Shown here: positions 1 to 6,635 of the stretch, in pieces
Layout of the letters: every line of letters starts with the position of its first letter
How positions within the stretch are numbered: the first letter of the stretch is position 1
From: Paracoccaceae bacterium
Lineage (GTDB): Bacteria > Pseudomonadota > Alphaproteobacteria > Rhodobacterales > Rhodobacteraceae
Assembly: GCA_007123625.1 (NCBI GenBank)
Contig: SKKS01000145.1
Location: forward strand, 1 to 9,334
Direction: 5' to 3'
Length of the DNA: 9,334 nt
The notes under the pieces: generated by a model
What the model saw: only the letters and a program-made list of their open reading frames with translations
The model's database searches: none
Told to the model about the DNA's origin: nothing
Translations under genes and position numbers: made by a program

Positions 1-3000
1 GCCGCCTTCCGGGACCAAGCCAGCCAGTTCCAGCAAATCGGCGACATCAAGATCGATGTTCAGCGTGTCGCTGAAGCTGAACCCGAAGGTCAGATCGAAA
101 CGCAGGGCCGGGTCGATGCCGCCATCGGCATCCCCGGCATCAAAGGCCAGACGCAGGTCAAACCCGGTCGGCACGGTGTCGGGGTCGTCATCATCGCCCG
201 TCGGCAGGCCCAGCGCCTCGCGCAGCGCGGTTTCCAACTCCTGCACCGAAGCGCCCGGATTGGCCATGACCTCCTTGATGGTACGGGACAGATCCTCGGC
301 AAAATCGAGCGTGTCGCCCAGGCTGACATTCACCAGAGGCAGCGGAAAGTCGAAGATCTGTCCGACCGTCTCGCCAAAGGCGCCATCGAGGTCCGAGACG
401 AAATCCACCGCCTGGTTGAGCAGCATCAGGATATCGGCGACCGACAGGTTGCGGAACGCCTTGAACAGATCGTCAATGCCGTCGATCAGGCTGGTGTCAA
501 GTTCGGCCTCGACAAACAGGAAGCCCAGGTCCAGTGCCGAGATGCTCCCGAGATCAAGGTTATAGGCGAATGTTCCTGCCCCGGCATCGCTTTCGCGCTC
601 TTCATCGGCCAGTCCGAAGGAAATGGCGACCGGAACCTCAAGATCAGAATCGGAGCCAAGAAAGGTCTTGATACCCGCTTCGACCGCGTCGGGCAGGCCC
701 ACGGGCCGGGCGGTGAACCTGAACGCGCCGTCGAAGCTCAGTTCTGGCTGCAGGAAACCGATCGGATCGGCCTCGTCGTCGTCCAGGTTGTCCGGGTCGT
801 AAAGGAAATTGCCCTGGCTGAGTTCCCGCCACAGATCAGGGATCAGCACCCGGCCCCCGCCCGTGGCCGGATCGACGATGTTCAGCGCCAGGCCGGCGGT
901 GATCGCCTCCGCTTCGTCCAGTTCAACCTCGACGCCCAGAAAGCCCAGCGTTGCGGCGAAGACCAAATCGTCCAGCGTGAACGTGATGTCGGCCGAAATG
1001 CCGGCCGGGTCGAAACCTCCTTCTGCATCCAGGTTCTCGGCGCCGCGGACAAAGAATTCGGTGGCCAGCCCACGCGCATTGACCGCCTCGGACAGGCCCA
1101 AATGCACCACGGCGGCGTTGGTCTGGCTGCCGACCTCGACGCCATCTGGCAGGCGCATTTCCAGCCGCCCGATTCCGCCTCCCTTCAATGCGATGCGGTT
1201 GCCATCGGCAAAGCCGTTGAGCGATTGCCGCACGAAGCGAACCTGATCGGCAAGTGCTTCGGCTTGAGCAACAGCGTCCTCATCATCCGCATCGACCGCG
1301 TCGCTGATCGCCGTATGCAGCGCAGCGTTCAGGTCACCCACAAGGTCGTTGATGTCCGCGTTGTTGTCGGTGTCGGCTCCGTCAACGGTAACCGAATAGT
1401 CGGTGCCTTCGATGCTGACGACGAATTCGGCGTCGATGGTGCCGGCGCCGCCCGGATCGGCAAAGCGCCCGTCAAAGGGAACGGGCGAAGACAGCAGGCC
1501 CAATTCATCCAGCGTGATGACGTTAAATCCCTGAAAGGCCATGACCCGGTCAATGATGCGGGTGCTTTCAATCCCCGTGTCATCATCCACCGACACCAGC
1601 CGCGTTGCCGGTGCGTCGGTGACAAAGCGTGTGCCGGTCCAGCTGATGACCAGATCGCCGGGGCGCAACTGGGTTTCGGTATTATCGGGCACAGCACCGC
1701 GCGCGGCGTCCAGCGCGTCGTTGACCACCCGCTGAAGGTCATGCTGCAGCGTCTTCTGCGGATCGCCCAGAAATATCTGATAGCGCCCGGCGATGTTGCT
1801 GGTGCCGCCTTCGAGCGCTTCCTGCCGATCCTTGAGGAAGATGCGGTTGCCCGACCAGCCTTTGATCTCGTAGAGCGCGCCGCGCTCGGCCCCGTCGATG
1901 ATCTCGACAAAATAGGTGCCGGAATCGTTCAGCCGGTTGGAAAAATTGACGCCCCGGTCGATGATCGTCGTCGCCGACCCCTCGTCCGGATCGTCGCTGA
2001 TACTGTCGAAGACGACCGAGTCTATGCCGCCGCCAACGATCCGCTGACCGGTGACGATTTCGTAGCGGCTGGTGTCGTCGGGCGTCGTGCTCCAGGCGTC
2101 AGCAACTGTAAGCGCATCATTCGTAAAGTCTGTGATCTGGCGCAGTTGCCCGGCGCCCGTGCCCGATACGATCCGGACGAACACGGTCTTGTCGCCGATA
2201 TCGTCGGGCAAGCGGTCTGTGAACCCTGCCGCGGAATCGACCAGCGTGGCGCCCCCCCCGGTCCCGGTGGAAACCGACCGCAGGATGATCGAACCGGCCG
2301 AGATGTTGTCTTCGGTCTGCGTCGCGGCAAGCGTCACCTCGATGGGTGCGTCGCTGAGCGGGATTAGCAGGATTTCGGGCGTCCCGTCGCCGTTTTCCTC
2401 GCCGGTCTTGACGCGGTCGAACAGCCGGAACGAGAATTTCGCATCCTCGGCGATCTGGCCGCGCAGCCGCACGTCCTCGCCCGGCTCGGCCACGAACATC
2501 GGAAAGCCCAGGAACAATTCCTCTCCAGGGGCCAGTTCGATGCCGAAGGTGAATTTGAAGTTCACATCGGCTTCAAGCGACAGGTTTGGCGGCGTTTCGA
2601 TCCCGTCATCATCGACTTCGACGGGACGGACGGAGATATTTCCCAGATCACCCAGCCCGAAGTCGAAGGCGACGGGCACATCGCCCAACTCGAAAGTCTG
2701 CGACCAGTCAAAGGTAAACTGGATTTCGGGCGGCAAGGACAGGTCGGGCTCATCGAGTTCCAGCCCAGGCAGGCGGAAGTCGATGAAAAGGATGTCATCG
2801 GCGCCTGCATTGCCCGGCAGGCTGCGCCATCCGCCGTTGATAAGCTCCGTCAACTGCTGCACGCTGTTGAACAGGATGCCGTCCTCGCCGTCGATGTTCT
2901 CGTCGAACAGTGGGCCAAGAATGACCTCTTCAATTGCATCGACGAAGGGCAGCATCTCGTTCATCCGTTTGCCGACAAAGGGGATCTCGGCAGTCAGCAG

Positions 3001-5244
3001 GTCCGACACGACAAGCTGCTCGAACAGGCTCCGGAACTGCCCCAGCATGCCGAAGATGTCGCCCGGGCTGGCGGTGGAGAACGCTTGCAGAAGATCGTAG
3101 CCATCCTGCAGCAGGTTGCCCAGATCATCGAACATGTCGATACTGGCGCTGACCTGCGGCACAATGCCCGAGAAGGCATCGTCGAGCGATATTTCAAGGC
3201 TGCCCAGATCGGCGCCCGGGCCGCCGAAGATATCTTCGGCGCTGAAGCCGGCGGCTTTGACCTCGAAGGGCAGCGACAGACTGAGCCCGCGACGATCCTC
3301 GTCGATGTCGAGGGCGAGTTCAGGGCCGTCGTCGCCCTCCACGAAGTGGATCTTGGCGCCGAAACTCGCGTCGAGCGAACCGTCGATGATCTGGGCTTCC
3401 AGAACGCTCAACCCGATGCCGAGCGAGAAGGTGCCGGGTATGAAATCGTCGCCATCCACCGCGCCCGTCTTGATGCTCAACTCAAGATCAAGTTCGCTGT
3501 CTGCACTCAGCGATACCCCCGGATCGACGTTCAGATTTGCGACAGAAACACCCAGCGTTCCGTCAAAACCGGCCGTCGCCTGAAGGGCAGGCAGATCACC
3601 CAGAAAGCGGACGCCGTTGACGCTGGCCTCGGGGCCGAAATCCGGATCGAAGATCGTGCTGACTGCGCCTGCGGCGTCCATCTGGACCTCGTAGCCGTCG
3701 ATCGTGTCGCCGTTGTTGTTGCCGACGCGCTGGGGCAATAACCGCACGGCCGTCACCGCCAGGGACAACTGGCCAAGGACGGCAAGCGGGCTGTCCCCGT
3801 CGGTTTGAAAGGCAAATTCCAGCTGCGCCAGGTCAAGGATCATCTGCGCAAGCTGCAGGCTGAGGGGGCCGTCTGCGTGCAGGTCGCTTGCAAGGTCAAG
3901 CAGGTCGGACTGCGTCTCACCGTCCGCGAACTCGTCCAGCCCGGACTTGAGCTGATCAAGGAAATCGTTGATGCGCAAAAGTTCGGCGAAGCTGGAGCCG
4001 ACGGCGAAATCATCGGTCAGCCCGTTGCCCAGATCGACGTCCACCACCTGTTGCAGTAACGGCAACTCGGTCGACAACGGGCTGTCGTCAATCAGATCGC
4101 GCAGCAGCTCAAGCGCGTCGTCGATCTTGTCGCGCAAGGCCAGAATGGCGTCAGCCACCGGCGCGCCACCGCCGTCGATGTCGAAATCGGCGCCGCGCAG
4201 CACGATGTTGCTGATCGGCAATTCGCCGGTGTCGATGGTTAGCGATGCGCCGGGCGCATCGAAATCGGCGCCGCGGATGATGGTCAGCGTTCCGTCATCC
4301 TCAAGCTGCGCACTCTCGGTGTCGGTATGGCCTAGGAAATCCAGCGTGACCGGATCGTCGAAGCCGTCCACCGTCAGCGTGTCGTGCCCCTCCCAGTCGC
4401 TGCCGAAGACCAGCACAAGATCAGCGTCGAAACCCGCGTCGGCAGCATTCAGCGTGATCGCGTCGTCGCCCCCCCGCGCGTCGATGCGCAGCGCATCTGA
4501 CGGATTGGCGAAAACGACATCAGGGGTGGTATCGCCAGTGATCTGCGAAAATCCATCGTCCTGCGCATTTCCGAAGGCGATCTCGTCATCCCCATCGGTC
4601 GCCAGATGGCTGATCGTGGTGATCGCCCCTTCAAGTCGCAGGGTTTCGACATCCTCGTAGCTGACGATTGCTTCGTCGTCGTCGCCCCCGCGCAGGATCA
4701 GTTCCGACAACGCGGCGTCATGGTCCGCCTCGGAAAAATCGTCTTCCAGGATCAGCGTATTGTCGCCGCCCCCGCCAACGAAATGGATTCCGATCTGGAA
4801 GAAAAGGTCCAGATCGGCGCCGAAAATCATGCGCAGCGACTCAGCGGCCCCGGTTCCCGAAACCTCGATCCTTTCAAGTTCCGGGGAGAGGAGGCGGGTC
4901 GCCTCCACCGGGCCCTCGTCTGCGTCCGCTTCATTGGCAAGGATGCGGAAACTGCGCTGATCACCCGCCTCCTCGCCCGCGATCACGTCGATCGTGTAGA
5001 AATCATCGGTACTGAAGACATCGGTGCCAAGCGTGATCGCCCAGATATCGGCATTGAGCAGGATGCGGGGTTCGAGCGGTTCGAAATGGACCTTTTGCGC
5101 GGTCGGCCGGGCGGGTTCTGCCTTCCTCGCCGCGCGCGGCATCCGAGGCTTCGGCGCGGTCCAGTGCTGATCAAGCCACGTCGAGGAATAGAGGCCGCGA
5201 AAGCGTGTATCCGCGGCGTTGCCACGCCGGAACTCGAATCCCAT
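1..5244 (-). CDS. Giant LEPR-XLL domain protein, probable exported or surface protein (3' end beyond left edge)
   Basis: The frame read leftward from ATG at 5242-5244 was spot-checked and stays open to base 1 (1748 codons, no stop). A GGAGG Shine-Dalgarno seven bases upstream fixes the start. Residues 1-50 are rich in Arg/Lys with no hydrophobic signal segment. Residues 54-66 read FEPLEPRILLNAD, the LEPR-XLL signature known near the N-terminus of very large bacterial proteins. Residues 155-300 contain Gly/Asp-rich stretches (RGGDDD, TDGDDEIAF, ARGGDDAITL) that resemble degenerate calcium-binding repeats. Beyond this, beta-rich segments alternate with hydrophobic helical modules near 368-440, 714-780 and 1590-1650, and two related beta modules lie near 979-1160. 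A stretch near 1255-1310 resembles flagellin/hook-like 'VTVDGADTDNNADINDLV' segments. The protein is very acidic. Secretion, adhesion or biofilm function is inferred from the family and from the divergent adaptor gene; the C-terminus, where a type I secretion signal would lie, is not visible. Confidence 0.88.
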   Translation of the reverse strand, partial: MGFEFRRGNAADTRFRGLYSSTWLDQHWTAPKPRMPRAARKAEPARPTAQKVHFEPLEPRILLNADIWAITLGTDVFSTDDFYTIDVIAGEEAGDQRSFRILANEADADEGPVEATRLLSPELERIEVSGTGAAESLRMIFGADLDLFFQIGIHFVGGGGDNTLILEDDFSEADHDAALSELILRGGDDDEAIVSYEDVETLRLEGAITTISHLATDGDDEIAFGNAQDDGFSQITGDTTPDVVFANPSDALRIDARGGDDAITLNAADAGFDADLVLVFGSDWEGHDTLTVDGFDDPVTLDFLGHTDTESAQLEDDGTLTIIRGADFDAPGASLTIDTGELPISNIVLRGADFDIDGGGAPVADAILALRDKIDDALELLRDLIDDSPLSTELPLLQQVVDVDLGNGLTDDFAVGSSFAELLRINDFLDQLKSGLDEFADGETQSDLLDLASDLHADGPLSLQLAQMILDLAQLEFAFQTDGDSPLAVLGQLSLAVTAVRLLPQRVGNNNGDTIDGYEVQMDAAGAVSTIFDPDFGPEASVNGVRFLGDLPALQATAGFDGTLGVSVANLNVDPGVSLSADSELDLELSIKTGAVDGDDFIPGTFSLGIGLSVLEAQIIDGSLDASFGAKIHFVEGDDGPELALDIDEDRRGLSLSLPFEVKAAGFSAEDIFGGPGADLGSLEISLDDAFSGIVPQVSASIDMFDDLGNLLQDGYDLLQAFSTASPGDIFGMLGQFRSLFEQLVVSDLLTAEIPFVGKRMNEMLPFVDAIEEVILGPLFDENIDGEDGILFNSVQQLTELINGGWRSLPGNAGADDILFIDFRLPGLELDEPDLSLPPEIQFTFDWSQTFELGDVPVAFDFGLGDLGNISVRPVEVDDDGIETPPNLSLEADVNFKFTFGIELAPGEELFLGFPMFVAEPGEDVRLRGQIAEDAKFSFRLFDRVKTGEENGDGTPEILLIPLSDAPIEVTLAATQTEDNISAGSIILRSVSTGTGGGATLVDSAAGFTDRLPDDIGDKTVFVRIVSGTGAGQLRQITDFTNDALTVADAWSTTPDDTSRYEIVTGQRIVGGGIDSVVFDSISDDPDEGSATTIIDRGVNFSNRLNDSGTYFVEIIDGAERGALYEIKGWSGNRIFLKDRQEALEGGTSNIAGRYQIFLGDPQKTLQHDLQRVVNDALDAARGAVPDNTETQLRPGDLVISWTGTRFVTDAPATRLVSVDDDTGIESTRIIDRVMAFQGFNVITLDELGLLSSPVPFDGRFADPGGAGTIDAEFVVSIEGTDYSVTVDGADTDNNADINDLVGDLNAALHTAISDAVDADDEDAVAQAEALADQVRFVRQSLNGFADGNRIALKGGGIGRLEMRLPDGVEVGSQTNAAVVHLGLSEAVNARGLATEFFVRGAENLDAEGGFDPAGISADITFTLDDLVFAATLGFLGVEVELDEAEAITAGLALNIVDPATGGGRVLIPDLWRELSQGNFLYDPDNLDDDEADPIGFLQPELSFDGAFRFTARPVGLPDAVEAGIKTFLGSDSDLEVPVAISFGLADEERESDAGAGTFAYNLDLGSISALDLGFLFVEAELDTSLIDGIDDLFKAFRNLSVADILMLLNQAVDFVSDLDGAFGETVGQIFDFPLPLVNVSLGDTLDFAEDLSRTIKEVMANPGASVQELETALREALGLPTGDDDDPDTVPTGFDLRLAFDAGDADGGIDPALRFDLTFGFSFSDTLNIDLDVADLLELAGLVPEGG
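5047..5085 (-). other. LEPR-XLL motif coding segment
   Basis: This segment encodes FEPLEPRILLNAD, residues 54-66 of the giant protein. LEPR followed by one residue and LL is the defining signature of the LEPR-XLL N-terminal domain. It sits after a basic, Pro/Ala-rich leader and right before the first beta-rich stretch, as in known members. Its role is not settled; a sorting or targeting role is an inference from its fixed N-terminal place in otherwise unrelated giant proteins. Confidence 0.85.
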
Positions 5245-5251
5245 GTCCCGT

Positions 5252-5256
5252 CCTCC
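5252..5256 (-). promoter_or_regulatory. Shine-Dalgarno site of giant LEPR-XLL gene
   Basis: Read on the minus strand this is GGAGG, seven bases before the ATG at 5244. It is directly preceded by a run of eight G (5262 to 5255), which overlaps its first two bases. It supports the start at 5244, which also places LEPR-XLL at the N-terminal position expected for the family. Confidence 0.75.
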
Positions 5257-5413
5257 CCCCCCTGAAGGCAGCCGTTCCCGCCCGGAAATGCGTTCCGCCG
5301 CACCATACCCCAAGCGGGCAAGGCTCGACCGTGACACACACATTTGTTTCGCCGTTGAACTGGCGCTGTTCTTCTGCGGCGCACCGAAATAGCGCGAATT
5401 TGCTGCGATTCGG

Positions 5414-5450
5414 CAACCTTGGGTTGTTTTCAACGTAGCAAAAAGTTGAA
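5414..5450. promoter_or_regulatory. Nested inverted repeats, candidate operator
   Basis: Two inverted repeats lie side by side: CAACC-TTG-GGTTG at 5414-5426 and TTCAAC-N10-GTTGAA at 5429-5434/5445-5450. Both arms use the same CAAC/GTTG core, so the region carries four half-sites in 37 bases. The location in the AT-rich middle of the divergent region suits a regulator binding site. No known regulator consensus was recognised. Confidence 0.4.
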
Positions 5451-5549
5451 TGCCTGTCACGAATGAACGGCACTAAACCTGCAATGCTGATTGCGACCCA
5501 CAAGCGCGGCGGCCCGTCCGGCACTGATCGCCTTGCCTGCTGCTGCGGC

Positions 5550-5578
5550 TGGACAAGCGATGATCGCCTTTCTAGGCT
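5550..5578 (+). promoter_or_regulatory. Weak sigma-70-like promoter candidate for adaptor operon
   Basis: TGGACA (5550-5555) and TAGGCT (5573-5578) are spaced by 17 bases, giving a five-of-six match at -35 but a poor -10. It would leave a leader of roughly 95 bases before the ATG at 5679. A small palindrome GCGAT-G-ATCGC (5557-5567) lies in the spacer. The call is tentative because alphaproteobacterial promoters are hard to read by eye. Confidence 0.25.
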
Positions 5579-5666
5579 TGGTCGATTAGGCGCCGAAAGA
5601 CAGCGCCGGGCCGGGCCCGTCATCAGGCTCGCGCGCACACCGGGGCGCCCCGGTCCAGGCCGCGAC

Positions 5667-5670
5667 GGAG
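5667..5670 (+). promoter_or_regulatory. Shine-Dalgarno site that sets the start at 5679
   Basis: GGAG, extended as GGAGAGAG to 5674, lies eight bases before ATG 5679. The alternative in-frame ATG at 5463 has no comparable site and would add 72 Arg/Gly/Pro/Cys-rich residues unlike the rest of the protein, so 5679 is preferred. Confidence 0.75.
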
Positions 5671-5678
5671 AGAGACCC

Positions 5679-6635
5679 ATGACACATCAGACCATCACCG
5701 CACTTGGCAACAATCAGGAAAAGACCGCCGCTGTCCGGCTGCTGGTGCCCGTGCAAAGCTGGACGGGTGCCGAACTGCAAAGCCTGCCCGGTGGCGGCAG
5801 CATGCAGATCGAGGCGCAGACCGATGGGCCGGTTCGCCTGGTGATGGCAGCCAGCTCCAGCTACAAGGCATTCCCGAACATCGGCGCTGCCGTCTTCGAC
5901 CGCCAGATCGAAGGATCGTTGACCGCCGAAGTGACCTTGCCCCGCGGCGGCGACTACTTCCTGATTGCCGACAATCGCGCGGGCACAACCCCGCGCCAGG
6001 TGCTGCTAGGACTGCGCGGCAAGGTGCTCGGTCCGCATGACGGCATGGAACTTGTCGGGCAACTGTCCGTCTTGCAAAGGCGTATGGAGGAAACATTTGA
6101 CCTGCGTGGGCTAACGCTTGCGTACGAGACGCCGGGCCCGCCCTTGCCGATCCGCATCGGCCGCAAGCTGGTCGTCGGGTCCGACTTTGTCGCGCAACTG
6201 GAATCTGCAATATCCGACCGGCTCGTGGTTCGCGGCGCGGTTCTGTTCACCATCATGCACGGCATCGCATCCGACTGGCTTGACGCAAAGTCCGATCTGC
6301 CGACGATCCTGCCGGAACACCTTGCCGCTGCGCTGATGATCCTGTTCAACCAACTCGAATCGGCGCGCCGCCAGGCCGCGTATTTCTCCGCGCGCCCCGT
6401 TCTGCCGGAAACCCTGGCGCGTGCATTTGCCGAACCGAACCACCCGCTCTCGCCTGCGATCGAGAGTTTGGTGAAGCGCAGGCTCGATGCGCCGCAAACA
6501 CTGCTGCGCGATGTGGCGGAACCGATCCTCGCCCGGATGCGTATGGCGGCGCTGGAACAGCTCCGGGTCAAGGCGCCCGACTGGGCTGATCCAGCGCGTG
6601 TTGCCGCCGCCGTGCGCACAAGGGCAAACCAATGA
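5679..6635 (+). CDS. Conserved hypothetical protein, degenerate DUF4344-like (putative inactive metallopeptidase)
   Basis: This gene encodes 318 residues from ATG 5679 with a good ribosome site. No signal peptide or membrane helix is evident. Residues about 20-115 look beta-rich and end in a segment (YFLIADNRAG, 93-102) like the closing strands of pre-peptidase C-terminal-type sandwich domains. Residues about 138-225 follow the layout of DUF4344 putative metallopeptidases: a DLRGLTLAYE segment, a strand before an acidic helix, then VLFTIMHGIASDWL where family members have HExxH, followed by a DLPTILPEHLAAAL helix. Here the motif is H194-G-I-A-S198, so both Glu and the second His are missing and zinc catalysis is unlikely. 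The C-terminal third is helical and Ala/Arg-rich. It overlaps the adaptor gene by four bases (ATGA) and diverges from the giant LEPR-XLL gene. The DUF4344 link is recognised by eye and is an inference; the gene itself is secure. Confidence 0.85.
   Translation: MTHQTITALGNNQEKTAAVRLLVPVQSWTGAELQSLPGGGSMQIEAQTDGPVRLVMAASSSYKAFPNIGAAVFDRQIEGSLTAEVTLPRGGDYFLIADNRAGTTPRQVLLGLRGKVLGPHDGMELVGQLSVLQRRMEETFDLRGLTLAYETPGPPLPIRIGRKLVVGSDFVAQLESAISDRLVVRGAVLFTIMHGIASDWLDAKSDLPTILPEHLAAALMILFNQLESARRQAAYFSARPVLPETLARAFAEPNHPLSPAIESLVKRRLDAPQTLLRDVAEPILARMRMAALEQLRVKAPDWADPARVAAAVRTRANQ

Larger units (their letters stand above)
5245..5678. promoter_or_regulatory. Divergent intergenic region between giant gene and adaptor operon
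   Basis: This 434-base stretch separates two divergently transcribed units and contains no convincing gene. Open frames crossing it (for example 5205-5438 on the plus strand, and an upstream in-frame ATG at 5463) are Arg/Cys/Pro-rich and lack ribosome sites. The centre (about 5385-5460) is AT-richer than its surroundings and carries nested inverted repeats. A C8 run (5255-5262) adjoins the giant gene's ribosome site. Both units probably have their promoters here, so they may be co-regulated. Confidence 0.7.

Noticed and set aside
1102..2367. Plus-strand open frame of about 421 codons
   Set aside because: It lies entirely opposite the giant LEPR-XLL gene and its protein has no recognisable domain; it is an antisense shadow typical of GC-rich DNA.
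2072..3100. Plus-strand open frame of about 342 codons, Ser/Pro/Arg-rich
   Set aside because: Its composition is a mirror of Asp/Glu/Gly codons on the other strand; there is no ribosome site and it overlaps another shadow frame.
4440..4700. True RTX nonapeptide calcium-binding block in the giant protein
   Set aside because: RGGDDDEA and ARGGDDAITL resemble RTX units but do not recur as a GGxGxDxUx array in the visible part.
3085..5265. Several plus-strand frames of about 150-230 codons (3085-3741, 3116-3583, 3968-4660, 4606-5265)
   Set aside because: They overlap each other and the giant gene, with low-complexity Ser/Arg translations and no family resemblance.
5450..5460. ATGCCTGTCAC also present inverted at 9267-9277 (start of the HEPN remnant)
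   Set aside because: An 11-base match between two places is expected by chance many times in a window of this size, and flanks do not match.
5463..5678. N-terminal extension of the 318-residue protein from ATG 5463
   Set aside because: The extra 72 residues are Arg/Gly/Pro/Cys-rich and unlike a real domain, and the good ribosome site sits before ATG 5679.
5954..6632. Minus-strand frames of about 170-220 codons opposite the 318-residue gene
   Set aside because: They are antisense shadows; the plus-strand frame has the ribosome site, the ATGA coupling and a protein-like composition.
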